DNA of 64,000 bases from Streptomyces sp. Q6 (GCF_036967205.1 NZ_CP146022.1:4526001-4590000); one strand, 5' to 3'. Shown: positions 19,415-28,238, counted from the stretch's first letter. Notes: generated by a model not told the origin, from the sequence alone. Program-made: numbers and translations.

Positions 19415-20764
19415 CCGGGCCGGGGCCGGGCCCAGGGTCGTGGTGCCGGGCGCCGCGCGGTGCCCGAGGCCCGTGCGGTAGGTGTCCAGGGCGGCCTCGA
19501 TGCGGCCCGCGCGGCGGTACAGGTCGCCGAGCAGCCGGCACAGGTCGGCCAGGTCCCCCGCCGCTCCCGCGCGTTCGAGCAGGCTGAGGGCGGTGACGTA
19601 GTGCTCCTCGGCGCGCTCGGTGCCGCCCGACTCCTGGGCGATCAGGCCGAGCATGCGGTGCGCGCCCGCCGCGTGCACGGCGCCGCGCTCGGGACCGATC
19701 ACGCCGAGCAGCGCCCGGAGCATCCGCTCGGCCTCCTCGGCGCGGCCCAACCGCCTCAGCACATCGGCCAGTTCGACCTCGACCTGCTGCGTGTAGAGGG
19801 CGGCCCGCTTGGCGGAGAGCATGTCGCGCGCGGTCCTCAGTTCGCTCTCCGCGTCGTCGAGCCGGCCCGCCTGCGCGTGGACGTATCCGCGCATCCAGTG
19901 ACAGTGCGCCAACTCGGTGCGGATCTGGAGCTGTTGGTACAGCTCGGCCGCCTTCGCCAGGGACGCGTCGGCCTGGGCGACCTTGCCCTCGGCGAGCAGG
20001 GTGCGGGCCACGGAGCGGTGCATCTGCGCGACGAGCGCCGGGTCGCCGACGTGCGGGGCGAGCGAGAGGGCCAGTTCGGCGGCCTGGGCGGCGCGCGCGT
20101 GGGCGCCCATGTCCATGTAGGGGGCGATGGACGCGGTGTAGAGGAGTACGAGGGCGTCCGGGTCGTGCAGCCCGGACGTGTTCAGCTCGTCCAGGGCCGT
20201 CTCCAGGAGGTAGCAGGCGTAGCGCAGGGACCCGGACAGGTAGTGGGCCACGGCCCGCGCCCGGATCACCGGCGCCCGCTGCGGCAGCGGCGCCCCCGCC
20301 TCGGTGAGCAGGGCGTCGGCGGTGTCGAAGTGGGCGCGCGCCAGGGTCAGTTCGCCGCTCTCCAGCGCACATTCGCCGAGTCCGAGTTCGGCCGCCGCGC
20401 GCTCCGCGTCGAGCCCGTGCCGCTCGGCCTCCGCGCTCAACTCCTGGTAGCACAGGGCGGCTTCGCTCGCGGCGCCCGTGGCGAGGGCGCGCTGCGCCTC
20501 GGTGAGCCGCAGCCTCAGGTCCGTCGCCAGATGCGCGGGCCGGCCCGTGGCCAGTTCCTCGTACGTGACACCGAGACGCTCGGCGATGTGCCGCAGCGCC
20601 GCGTCCGAGGGGCGGACGCGTCCCGCCTCCAGGGTGGAGATGTAGGCGGGGGTGTACGCGGGTTCGGCGACCTGGCGCTGGGTGAGTCCGCGCTCGGTGC
20701 GCAGGCGCAGGACGCGGCGGCCCACGTGCTCCGTGTCCTGCTGCTGAGCTGGTTCTTCGGGCAT
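19403..20764 (-). CDS. XRE-family regulator with TPR domain
   Basis: About 453 residues. Residues 12-70 are a Cro/C1 helix-turn-helix (RVLRLRTERGLTQRQVAEP, then YISTLEAGRVRPSDAALRHIAERLGV). From about residue 90 to the end lie helical repeats of about 40 residues with TPR character (e.g. LARAHFDTADALL, RAAQAAELALSL, AEEAERMLRALLG). HTH plus TPR is the layout of RRNPP peptide-sensing regulators. It is divergent from a small secreted-peptide gene (20886-21047) across 121 bp, an arrangement that fits a receptor-signal pair. ATG 20764 was preferred to TTG 20800, which has no spaced ribosome site. Confidence 0.82.
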   Translation of the reverse strand: MPEEPAQQQDTEHVGRRVLRLRTERGLTQRQVAEPAYTPAYISTLEAGRVRPSDAALRHIAERLGVTYEELATGRPAHLATDLRLRLTEAQRALATGAASEAALCYQELSAEAERHGLDAERAAAELGLGECALESGELTLARAHFDTADALLTEAGAPLPQRAPVIRARAVAHYLSGSLRYACYLLETALDELNTSGLHDPDALVLLYTASIAPYMDMGAHARAAQAAELALSLAPHVGDPALVAQMHRSVARTLLAEGKVAQADASLAKAAELYQQLQIRTELAHCHWMRGYVHAQAGRLDDAESELRTARDMLSAKRAALYTQQVEVELADVLRRLGRAEEAERMLRALLGVIGPERGAVHAAGAHRMLGLIAQESGGTERAEEHYVTALSLLERAGAAGDLADLCRLLGDLYRRAGRIEAALDTYRTGLGHRAAPGTTTLGPAPARPPL

Positions 20765-20810
20765 GCGGTGAGTGTCGCCTCTTGCCCCGTGTCCCGCCAA
20801 CCCCCTAGGT

Positions 20811-20885
20811 TGTGCGTCCAGTTAAGGGAAGTTAATTCTGCTTAATCGACAACTTACCGGTTGCTCGACAACTTGCGAGGTCCTC
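20811..20885. promoter_or_regulatory. AT-rich divergent promoter with direct repeats
   Basis: Unusually AT-rich for this genome. TTAA occurs three times (20822-20844), and CGACAACTT occurs twice (20847-20855, 20866-20874; period 19 nt). TTGTGC, 17 nt, TAATTC is a possible -35/-10 pair toward the peptide gene. The direct repeats are the best candidates for binding of the neighbouring XRE regulator. Confidence 0.5.
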
Positions 20886-21047
20886 GTGCGCGTCCGCAGC
20901 CCCTTGTTCTCCGCGCTCCTCGCGGGCGCACTCGCCGTGGCGGTGCTCGGCGCGGCCGGCTCGGTGACGCACGCCGCCGGCAACGAGCGCGAGGGCGCCC
21001 CGACGGCCACCGTGACGGTCGTCGACGACAGCACCACGCCGCGCTGA
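20886..21047 (+). CDS. small secreted peptide, candidate signal precursor
   Basis: 53 codons from GTG 20886, with GCGAGG upstream. Residues 1-5 are basic (VRVRS), residues 6-28 form a hydrophobic core rich in Ala/Leu/Val, and a likely signal-peptidase site follows THAA. The remaining 22 residues (GNEREGAPTATVTV onward) are polar. Third positions are almost all G/C, as in real genes here. No homologous family recognised. Position next to the XRE/TPR regulator suggests it is a secreted signal; a plain small exported protein is the alternative. Confidence 0.6.
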   Translation: MRVRSPLFSALLAGALAVAVLGAAGSVTHAAGNEREGAPTATVTVVDDSTTPR

Positions 21048-21229
21048 CCCGACGACACCGGCCGCACCGCCCGCACCGCACCCCACCACGCGCACCGCAC
21101 CGCACCGCACCTTCCAGCATCCGACGCCCGTACGGAACCCGCACGTCGAGCGGTCCCGAGTGGCAGGGCGTGCGGTGCCGGGTGAGGCTGGCGGGGTGAC
21201 CCGGGGGCGGTGACGAGAGGTGTCGAGGC

Positions 21230-23353
21230 ATGTTCGCAGCACTCGGTCGGTTCGTGGTCCGCCGGCCCTGGTGGGTCATCCTCGGCTGGGTCGTCGTGGC
21301 CGCGGCCGTGATCTCGTTCGCCCCGAAGCTGACGTCCAGCTCGGACGAGGCGAGCTTCCTGCCCGACAGCTACGAGTCGATCGAGGCCTCCGAGATCCAG
21401 GAGTCGCAGTTCCCGCGGCAGCAGAACATCGGCGCGGTCATCGTCTTCCAGCGCTCCGACGGCGAGCGCCTCAAGGCCACCGACTCGGCCGAAGTGGTGC
21501 GTGTATCCAGGGAGTTGGCGGACCAGAAGATCCCCGAGGTCGAGGCGGTCGTGCCCGGGAAGCCGTCGCCGAACGGGCTCGTGCAGACGTCGATGGTCGC
21601 GATGCCCAAGCTCACCGACCCGTCCGACACCTCGCAGCAGGACGCCGTGAAGACGCTGCGCACGGACCTCCAGGACGAGATCAGGGGCACCGGCCTGAAG
21701 GCCGGCATCACCGGCTCGGCGGCGACCGCGCTCGACGAGGCCGACGCGTCCGAGCGGGCCGGGATCCTGGTCGGCGTCGGCACGATCGTCATCATCATCG
21801 TGCTGCTCCTGGTCATCTTCCGCAGCCCGATCATCGCGCTGCTGCCGGTCGTCCTGATCGGCCTCATCTCGCCCCTGGCGACCGGGCTGATCGCGTCGGC
21901 GAACAAGGCCTTCGACATGAAGGCGGACTCGTCGATCCAGGAACTCCTCACGGTCGTCCTGTTCGGCGTCGGCACGGACTACATCCTGTTCCTCCTCTTC
22001 CGCTACCGGGAGGCGCTCCGGGCGGGGGAGAATCCGAAACAGGGCATGGTGCACGCCGTGGAACGGGTCGGCGAGGCGATCACCTCGGCGGCCGGCGCGG
22101 TCATCGTCGCGTTCGCGGCGCTCGCGCTGTCCTCGCTCGGCATGCTCAAGTCGATGGGCCCGGCGCTCGCCATCGCGGTGTTCGTGACGCTGTGCGCGGG
22201 CCTCACGCTGGTCCCGGCCGTCGTCTCGCTGCTCGGCACGAAGGTGTTCTGGCCGTCGAAGTCGTGGCAGCGCGAGCCGCAGGGCACGGGGTTCGCGAAG
22301 CTGGGCTCGGCGATCGCGCGCCGGCCGGCCGTGTGGGCGCTGGTGTCGGCGCTCTTCATGGGCGTACTGGCCCTCGGAGCCCTCGGATACCGGGCCAACT
22401 TCGACCTGGCGACGTCCGCGCTGCCCAAGGACAAGGAGTCCATGGTCGCGCTGAACGACCTGGAGAAGGGGTTCCCCGCGGGCTCGACGGACCCGACGAG
22501 CGTGTATCTGACGTCGGACGGGGGCGGGCGGCTCACGGTCGCGCAGACCGCCGCGTTCCGCAAGGCGCTGACCGAGGTCGACGGGGTCGGCACGGTCAGC
22601 ACGGCCACGCTCAGCGCGGACGGCGGGGCGGCGGCGTACAGCGTCGTCCTCGACGATCCACCGGCCTCCGACGCCGCGATGAACACGGTCCGCGACGACC
22701 TGCGCCCGGCCGCCCACGCGGACGCGCCGGAGGGGACGAGTGCGGCGGTCGGCGGGATCACGGCGGTCTACGTCGACATCAACAAGGCGGTGGACCGCGA
22801 CTACTCGGTGGTCTTCCCCGTCGCCGCGCTCTGCATCATGGTCATCCTCGGCCTGCTGCTGCGCAGCCTGGTGGCGCCCTGGTACCTGATGCTGTCGGTG
22901 GCGCTCGGCTTCGGCGCGACGCTCGGCGCGACGTCGTTCCTGTTCACGCAGATCGGCAGCCAGCCGGGGCTGATGTTCATGCTGCCGGTGATCATGTACT
23001 TGTTCGTGGTCGCGCTCGGCACGGACTACAACATCCTGATGGTGTCCCGGCTGCGCGAGGAGGCCCGCGCGGGCAGGAGCCCGCACGAGGCGGCGGGCAC
23101 GGCCGTCCGCCACTCCGGGCCGACCATCGCGTCGGCGGGCGTGATCCTCGCGGGCACGTTCGCGACGCTGATGCTGGCGGGCAACTCGACGCTGTCGCAG
23201 ATGGGGTTCGCGCTGTCGTTCGGCATTGTGATCGCGGCGTTCGTGATGGCGATGATCTTCACGCCGGCGCTCACCGCGCTGATCGGGCATGCGGCGTGGT
23301 GGCCGGGCCACGGGGACCGCGCGGCGGACGCCGACGACGCGCCCCCGCCGTAG
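21230..23353 (+). CDS. MMPL/RND-family membrane transporter
   Basis: 707 residues. Two repeats of one helix, a large extracytoplasmic loop, and five helices. The proton-relay motif occurs in both halves: FGVGTDYILFLLFRYRE and VALGTDYNILMVSRLREE. Such proteins export lipids, siderophores or polyketides; the cargo here is not evident. It begins 182 nt after the small secreted peptide gene on the same strand, so export of that peptide or co-regulation by the XRE regulator are possibilities only. The ATG at 21230 opens MFAALGRFVVRRPWWV, the usual N-terminus. Confidence 0.92.
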   Translation: MFAALGRFVVRRPWWVILGWVVVAAAVISFAPKLTSSSDEASFLPDSYESIEASEIQESQFPRQQNIGAVIVFQRSDGERLKATDSAEVVRVSRELADQKIPEVEAVVPGKPSPNGLVQTSMVAMPKLTDPSDTSQQDAVKTLRTDLQDEIRGTGLKAGITGSAATALDEADASERAGILVGVGTIVIIIVLLLVIFRSPIIALLPVVLIGLISPLATGLIASANKAFDMKADSSIQELLTVVLFGVGTDYILFLLFRYREALRAGENPKQGMVHAVERVGEAITSAAGAVIVAFAALALSSLGMLKSMGPALAIAVFVTLCAGLTLVPAVVSLLGTKVFWPSKSWQREPQGTGFAKLGSAIARRPAVWALVSALFMGVLALGALGYRANFDLATSALPKDKESMVALNDLEKGFPAGSTDPTSVYLTSDGGGRLTVAQTAAFRKALTEVDGVGTVSTATLSADGGAAAYSVVLDDPPASDAAMNTVRDDLRPAAHADAPEGTSAAVGGITAVYVDINKAVDRDYSVVFPVAALCIMVILGLLLRSLVAPWYLMLSVALGFGATLGATSFLFTQIGSQPGLMFMLPVIMYLFVVALGTDYNILMVSRLREEARAGRSPHEAAGTAVRHSGPTIASAGVILAGTFATLMLAGNSTLSQMGFALSFGIVIAAFVMAMIFTPALTALIGHAAWWPGHGDRAADADDAPPP

Positions 23354-23355
23354 CG

Positions 23356-23436
23356 GGTGCGGTCCGTCTCGCGGCTGCGGCTCCGTCGTGGCCGCGATCA
23401 GCCCCACTCACCCGCAGCCGCGAACAGAACCGCACC
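23356..23436. terminator. long two-part hairpin between convergent genes
   Basis: An outer 8-bp stem (23356-23363 with 23429-23436) and an inner 12-bp stem (23369-23380 with 23412-23423) start right after the MMPL stop and end 15 nt before the convergent SDR stop. It can terminate both transcripts. Confidence 0.7.
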
Positions 23437-23451
23437 GCCCCCGGCGAGGCG

Positions 23452-24246
23452 CTACCTCAGCCCATGCCGCCGCGCCACCATCCGCTCGGACACGCCCCGC
23501 GAGACGATCCGCCGCAGCGCGAACACCACCGGCGCGTTGCTTCCCACCGCGTACAGCGGCCGCACCCGGCCCGCCTCGATCACCGCGACCACCTTCGCCG
23601 CGACCTTCTCGGCCGAAATCCCCTTCGCCTCATGGGAGTTGAGGGCGGCGAGCATCGTGTCGTACGCGCCGCGGAACGGTGAGCGCTCCCCGACGTACTG
23701 GGTCCGCCGCTCACTGATCCCGGTGGCGATCGACCCCGGCTCGACGGTCGTGATGCCGACGCCGTACGGGGAGTACTCCCGCCGCGCCGCACTCGCGAAC
23801 CCCTTGATCGCCGCCTTCGACGCGACGTACGAGGACCGGTAGGCGAGCGGGAAGCTGGCCAGCATCGAGCCGACCATGACCACCCGTCCGCGCCGCCGCT
23901 CCCGCATCCCGGGCAGCAGCAGCTGGCTGAGCCGCACGGCCCCGAAGACGTTCAGCTGGAACAGCCGCTTCACCGCGTCCATCGGCAGCTCCTCGAAGGG
24001 CCCGCTCTGCGACTCGCCCGCGTTGTTCACGAGCACGTCCACCGCGCCGGCGGCGGCCGCGCACGCCTCGATGCTCGCGTCGTCGGCGAGGTCGAGCGGC
24101 AGGTAGGTGACGCCGGGCACCGGCGAGTCGAGCTTCTCCGGGTGACGGCTCGTGCCGTACACCGTGTATCCGCGCCGCACCAGCGCGGCCGCGACGGCCG
24201 CGCCGATCCCCGAGGACGCGCCCGTCACGAGCGCGGTGCCCGTCAC
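23452..24246 (-). CDS. short-chain dehydrogenase/reductase
   Basis: 264-residue classical SDR. Cofactor motif TGASSGIG at residues 8-15, NNAG at about 81, catalytic Ser in MVGSMLAS, and the YVASK motif; the Arg after the first strand (GTSRH) favours NADP(H). Substrate unknown. GTG 24246 overlaps the stop of the flavoprotein gene by 4 nt (GTGA), making it the last gene of a TetR-flavoprotein-SDR operon. Together with that gene it suggests oxidation of a steroid- or ketone-like compound. Confidence 0.92.
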   Translation of the reverse strand: MTGTALVTGASSGIGAAVAAALVRRGYTVYGTSRHPEKLDSPVPGVTYLPLDLADDASIEACAAAAGAVDVLVNNAGESQSGPFEELPMDAVKRLFQLNVFGAVRLSQLLLPGMRERRRGRVVMVGSMLASFPLAYRSSYVASKAAIKGFASAARREYSPYGVGITTVEPGSIATGISERRTQYVGERSPFRGAYDTMLAALNSHEAKGISAEKVAAKVVAVIEAGRVRPLYAVGSNAPVVFALRRIVSRGVSERMVARRHGLR

Positions 24247-25916
24247 GCCAGGCTCCGCGCCAGCGCGCGGCCCGCGGCCCGGCCGGAGAAGATGCAGCCG
24301 CCGAGGAAGGTCCCTTCGAGCGCGTTGTAGCCGTGCACACCGCCGCCGCCGAACCCGGCGACCTCCCCGGCCGCGTACAGACCGTCGAAGACCGACCCGT
24401 CGGGCCGTACGACCTGCGAGTCGAGGGTCGTCTCCAGGCCGCCCAGCGTCTTGCGGGTCAGCACGTGCAGCCGTACGGCGATCAGCGGACCCTGCGCCGG
24501 GTCGAGCAGCCGGTGCGGCTTGGCGACGCGGGTGACGCGGTCGAAGAAGTACGAGCGGGCGTTCTTGACGGCCATGAGCTGGAGGTCCTTGGAGTACCCG
24601 TTGTCGATCTCCCGGTCGCGGGCGACGATCTCCCGCTCGACCTGCGCGTAGTCGAGGGGCGTCGACGGCGTGAGCCGGTTCATCCCCTCCACCAGGTCCT
24701 TCAGGTTCCGGCGCACGACGAAGTCCTCGCCCCGGTCGAGGAACGCCTGGACCGGACCCGGCGCCCCCTTCTTCACCCGCTGGAGCACCAGCTTCAGGTC
24801 CTTGCCGGTGAGGTCGGGGTTCTGCTCGCTGCCCGAGAGCGCGAACTCCTTCTCCACGATGGCCCGGGTCAGGATGAACCAGGTGTGGTCGTGGCCGGTC
24901 GCGGTGATGTGCTTGAGCGTGGCGAGCGTGTCGTGCCCGGGGAACAGCGGCGCGGGCAGCCGCTTGCCCTCGGCGTCGAGCCACAGCGACGAGGGGCCCG
25001 GGATGATCCGGATGCCGTGGCCGGGCCAGATCGGGTCCCAGTTCTTGAGGCCCTCGGTGTAGTGCCACATGCGGTCGCGGTTGACGACCGAGGCGCCCGC
25101 GCCCTCGGTGATCCCGATCATCCGCCCGTCGACGTACGCGGGGACACCGGTCACCATCGTCTCGGGCGGCGAGCCGACGCGGTCCACGGGCCAGTTCTTC
25201 CTGACCAGTTCGTGGTTGCCGCCGATGCCGCCGGAGGTGACGACGACGGCCCGCGCGCGCAGTTCGAAGCCGCCGACGGTCTCCCGCGACGAGGCGACGC
25301 CGCGCGCCGTGTCGGAGGGGGCGAGGAGCGAGCCGCGCACACCGACGGCCGCGCCGTCCTCGACGATCAACTCGTCCACCTGGTGGCGGTACTTGAAGGT
25401 GACCAGGCCGCGCGCGGCGGCGTCGAGCACCGGCTCGCGGAAGACGCGCACCACCTCGGGGCCCGTGCCCCAGGTGAGGTGGAAGCGCGGCACCGAGTTG
25501 CCGTGCCCGGTGGCGGTGCCCGCGCCGCGCTCGGCCCATCCGACGTTCGGGGTGACCTTCAGCCCGAGCCCGTACAGGTAGTCGCGCTTCTCACCGGCGG
25601 CGAACTTCACGTACGCCTCGGCCCACTTGCGCGGCCAGTGGTCCTCGTCCTCGCGGTCGAACCCGGCGGACCCCAGCCAGTCGGCGAGGGCCAGTTCGTA
25701 GCTGTCCTTGATGCCCATCCGCCGCTGCTCGGGGCTGTCGACCAGGAAGAGCCCGCCGAGCGACCAGAACGCCTGGCCGCCCAGGTTCGCCGCGTTCTCC
25801 TGGTCGACGAGCAGCACGCGCTTGCCCGCACGGGTCAGTTCGTACGTGGCGACGAGCCCGGCGAGCCCGGCTCCCACGACGATGACGTCTGCCGTCTCGG
25901 CACCGGTGTCGCTCAT
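24243..25916 (-). CDS. FAD-binding dehydrogenase, KstD-like
   Basis: 557-residue flavoprotein of the fumarate reductase/3-ketosteroid dehydrogenase superfamily. Rossmann motif VIVVGAGLAGLVATYELTRAGKRVLLVDQE at residues 10-40, NLGGQAFWSLGG, and the C-terminal FAD-closing motif GLYAAGEVAGFGGGGVHGYNALEG. It lacks signs of a haem domain or signal peptide. Starts at ATG 25916, overlapping the TetR gene by 4 nt, and overlaps the SDR gene by 4 nt at its end. The natural substrate cannot be told from sequence. Confidence 0.9.
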   Translation of the reverse strand: MSDTGAETADVIVVGAGLAGLVATYELTRAGKRVLLVDQENAANLGGQAFWSLGGLFLVDSPEQRRMGIKDSYELALADWLGSAGFDREDEDHWPRKWAEAYVKFAAGEKRDYLYGLGLKVTPNVGWAERGAGTATGHGNSVPRFHLTWGTGPEVVRVFREPVLDAAARGLVTFKYRHQVDELIVEDGAAVGVRGSLLAPSDTARGVASSRETVGGFELRARAVVVTSGGIGGNHELVRKNWPVDRVGSPPETMVTGVPAYVDGRMIGITEGAGASVVNRDRMWHYTEGLKNWDPIWPGHGIRIIPGPSSLWLDAEGKRLPAPLFPGHDTLATLKHITATGHDHTWFILTRAIVEKEFALSGSEQNPDLTGKDLKLVLQRVKKGAPGPVQAFLDRGEDFVVRRNLKDLVEGMNRLTPSTPLDYAQVEREIVARDREIDNGYSKDLQLMAVKNARSYFFDRVTRVAKPHRLLDPAQGPLIAVRLHVLTRKTLGGLETTLDSQVVRPDGSVFDGLYAAGEVAGFGGGGVHGYNALEGTFLGGCIFSGRAAGRALARSLA

Positions 25917-26515
25917 CGGGTCTCCTTCGGTGTGCTGTAGGCGTTCAGTACGTTCATGAACAGGGCCTGGCGACGGGCGCGTACGGCGTCGTCGTCGGGC
26001 TGCATGAGAACCTGCACGGCCGTCCCGTCGTGCACGGCGACCAGCGCGTCGCCCAGCGCCCGCTCGTCCGGCACCCGCCGCCCGAGCCGGTCGAGGGCGG
26101 CGACGAACACCGGCAGGATCGCGTCCCTGATGGCCTCCTCGCGCGCGGCCATCACCCGGCGCAGGCCGGGGGTGCGCAGCGCGTGCGCGGTGAACTCGGC
26201 GGTGATCCGGAACCACGCGTCGTCCACCGGGTTCGCGTCGATGGCGGCCCGCACCGCGACCTCGGGATCGGCCGGGTCGATGTCGGCGAGGGCTGCCCGC
26301 ACATCACCGAGCATCCGCGCGGAGCGCTCCTCCCACAAGGCCAGAAAGAGCTCATCGAGGGAGGAGAAATTCGAGTAGAAAGCGCCGCGGGTGAACCCGG
26401 CGCGCTCACAGACCTGCTCGACGGTGGAGCGGCCGAAGCCCGCCTCGGCGAACACGTGCAGCGCGGCGTCGAGCAGCCGCTGCCGGGTGCGGGCACGCCG
26501 CAGGGTGATGGGCAT
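25913..26515 (-). CDS. TetR-family regulator, first gene of the flavoprotein operon
   Basis: 200 residues from ATG 26515 (MPITLRRARTRQRLLDAALHVF). HTH: STVEQVCERAGFTRGAFYSNFSSLDELFLALW, a near-consensus TetR domain at residues 10-60. The C-terminal domain is helical. A near-perfect 35-bp palindrome lies 24-58 nt upstream, so it very likely represses its own operon (TetR, flavoprotein, SDR). Longer in-frame starts at 26575 would lie inside the palindrome and are less likely. Confidence 0.92.
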   Translation of the reverse strand: MPITLRRARTRQRLLDAALHVFAEAGFGRSTVEQVCERAGFTRGAFYSNFSSLDELFLALWEERSARMLGDVRAALADIDPADPEVAVRAAIDANPVDDAWFRITAEFTAHALRTPGLRRVMAAREEAIRDAILPVFVAALDRLGRRVPDERALGDALVAVHDGTAVQVLMQPDDDAVRARRQALFMNVLNAYSTPKETR

Positions 26516-26538
26516 CGTCGCCTCCGTCGCCGCCGGTC

Positions 26539-26573
26539 GGATACAGGAACGTATTCGATACATTCCTGTATCC
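26539..26573. promoter_or_regulatory. 35-bp palindromic operator of the TetR operon
   Basis: GGATACAGGAA (26539-26549) is inverted exactly as TTCCTGTATCC (26563-26573), and the centre GTATTCGATAC is again palindromic. AT content is far above the neighbourhood. Position 24 nt before the TetR start indicates an operator overlapping the promoter. Confidence 0.8.
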
Positions 26574-26619
26574 ACAAGGGTCGGGGCGCCGCTGCTCAGC
26601 GGCGCCCCGACCCTTGTGG
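26572..26619. terminator. strong hairpin terminator
   Basis: A stem of about 22 bp (CCACAAGGGTCGGGGCGCCG and its complement) with a tiny loop, 14 nt downstream of the minus-strand exporter gene. It separates that gene from the TetR operator, which it touches by 2 nt. Confidence 0.85.
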
Positions 26620-26632
26620 CAGTGCTCCCCGG

Positions 26633-27217
26633 TCAGGCGAAGATCTCCACGAACGACCACACGGCGAGACCGAGCATGCAGACGCCGCCGACGCGCTGGA
26701 CCGTCTTGAGCGGGACCCGCTTGGCGATGAAGCGGCCGGCGATCAGCGCGAGCCCGGACACGGAGATCAGCGCGGCGAACGACCCGATGGCGGTCGACCA
26801 GGTGCCGTTGGTGGCGGCCAGGTTGGCGGTGGTGATCTGCGTGAGGTCGCCCCACTCACCGATGAAGACGGCCATGAAGGCGGTGCCGAACACCGGCCAG
26901 AAACCGGTGACGGTCTTGGGGCCCGCCTCGTCGCCGTCCTCGTCGTCGTCCCCGCCGCGCAGCAGCATGAAGGCGCCGAAGAGGAACATCAGACCGGAGA
27001 CGAGCTTGACGATCCAGCCCGGAAGCAGGCCGAGCAGGGATCCGGCGCCGACCGCGATGGCGACGTGCACGGCGAACGCCGCGGAGGTGCCGAACCAGAC
27101 GTACAGCGGCTTCATCCGCGTCCCCATGGCCAGGGAGGCGAACATGGTCTTGTCCGGGAGTTCGGCGAGGAAGATCAGTCCGAAGGCGGTGATGATCGCC
27201 ACGGGATCGAGGTGCAT
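26633..27217 (-). CDS. GDT1/TMEM165 (UPF0016) family cation exporter
   Basis: 194-residue membrane protein with six predicted helices in two halves. Each half has the family's acidic motif: ELPDKTMFAS near residue 17 and GEWGDLTQITT near 125, with an acidic loop (GGDDDEDGDEAG) between. Related bacterial proteins export Mn2+ (or Ca2+) in exchange for protons. The ATG at 27217 begins the first helix. Upstream lies a yybP-ykoY Mn2+ riboswitch, which supports a manganese-export role. Confidence 0.9.
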   Translation of the reverse strand: MHLDPVAIITAFGLIFLAELPDKTMFASLAMGTRMKPLYVWFGTSAAFAVHVAIAVGAGSLLGLLPGWIVKLVSGLMFLFGAFMLLRGGDDDEDGDEAGPKTVTGFWPVFGTAFMAVFIGEWGDLTQITTANLAATNGTWSTAIGSFAALISVSGLALIAGRFIAKRVPLKTVQRVGGVCMLGLAVWSFVEIFA

Positions 27218-27323
27218 CGCGGGAGTCTCTCTTGTCCGGGCCGGACCGGGCCCGTGAACCCACCCGCTGCGGGGGACCACTCGACCCGGCAGCGGCGCAT
27301 GAGTACGCGTACGGCTGCCTGAT

Positions 27324-27427
27324 CGAAGGTCTCGCCCGCCCGAGCCGACATCCGGCCCGAGCCCGGCCACCGGGAACCCGGGGGTTCCAGTGTGTCGACG
27401 ACCGGTTCGCGGGGCTACTCCCCTTCG
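27324..27427 (-). ncRNA. yybP-ykoY (manganese) riboswitch aptamer
   Basis: On the minus strand the leader has the family's conserved loop GGGGAGTAG at the 5' side, a variable arm, and GGCGAGACC at the 3' side. P1 forms between CGAAGG (27427-27422) and CCTTCG (27329-27324). It precedes the GDT1-type exporter by 107 nt, where this riboswitch is commonly found; it binds Mn2+ and turns expression on. TACCCT at about 27446-27441 is a possible -10 box. The expression platform lies between 27323 and 27218. Confidence 0.82.
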
Positions 27428-27541
27428 CTTGCTCCGTCAAGGGTACACGCCGGACCGCCGACAGCACCTGGCGCAGGTACTCGGGTGGATCTGAGTACGA
27501 GCGCGCTGCCGCGGCCGACGGCGGCGCGGAAAGCTGGAGCC

Positions 27542-27952
27542 ATGAACACAGACCCCCGGATCTCGCTCCGTGACCGCCTCCTCCCGACCGTCGTGCTCGC
27601 CGTGCTCGCGGCGGCCTCCTGGGCCGGCTGGCTCGGCTGGGACCAGCACCGTGACGTGCACCCCGACGGCTCCACCACCGGACCGTACGAGGCGTGGCAG
27701 GTGGTCGGCCTCGTCCTGACGCTGCTGCCGGCGCTGTACTGGGCCGCGTCCCGCCACGGCGTCCAGGCGGCCGTCCTCGGCACGACCGCGGGCCTGACGG
27801 GCGCCGCCTTCTACGACTGGTCGGACGACGCCAGCGGCCTCTACATGGTCGGCGTGATCATGGTGATGCTGGGCAGCGCGGCGGTGACGGCGATCGGGGC
27901 CTCGGTGATCGAGGCGCTGGGGCGCGGCGGCGGGCGGCGCGTCGCCGCGTGA
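27542..27952 (+). CDS. four-helix membrane protein, unknown
   Basis: 136 residues with four hydrophobic segments (about residues 14-32, 49-67, 74-92, 100-122) and charged ends. No motif I can tie to a function. ATG 27542 starts MNTDPRISLRDRLLP. Coding bias is strong. It is divergent from the riboswitch-controlled exporter and upstream of the SulP gene, with a 286-bp gap that holds no clear gene. Confidence 0.75.
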   Translation: MNTDPRISLRDRLLPTVVLAVLAAASWAGWLGWDQHRDVHPDGSTTGPYEAWQVVGLVLTLLPALYWAASRHGVQAAVLGTTAGLTGAAFYDWSDDASGLYMVGVIMVMLGSAAVTAIGASVIEALGRGGGRRVAA

Positions 27953-28238
27953 CGGCGGCATCGGGGTCGTGCCCTTCGCTACCCCTCGAGGGCACGGCCC
28001 ACCGCCTCGACCACGGGCGCCCCTCGGCGGGGTCGGCGTGCGCCCTGGGAGTGGACGGGTCGACCCCGATGTCGGCGTCAGGGTCCTCCCCGTGGGTCGC
28101 GCCTACCCGGATTCCCGCGCTCTATGCGGGGTCAACTCGGCCCGGCCACAAGGATATTGGGGGCGTCGGGGCGCGGTGCCGTAAAGTTGTGAGGTCATAC
28201 ACGTATCTCGCATCACGTCCCCCACCACTCACCAGGGC
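27953..28238. other. intergenic region before sulP gene
   Basis: No gene seen. An open frame starting on the membrane-protein stop codon (GTGA) crosses the whole region but runs on into the SulP gene out of frame and lacks coding bias. The stretch TAAAGTTGTGAGGTCATACACG near 28183 is the most AT-rich part and probably marks the SulP promoter. Confidence 0.35.
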
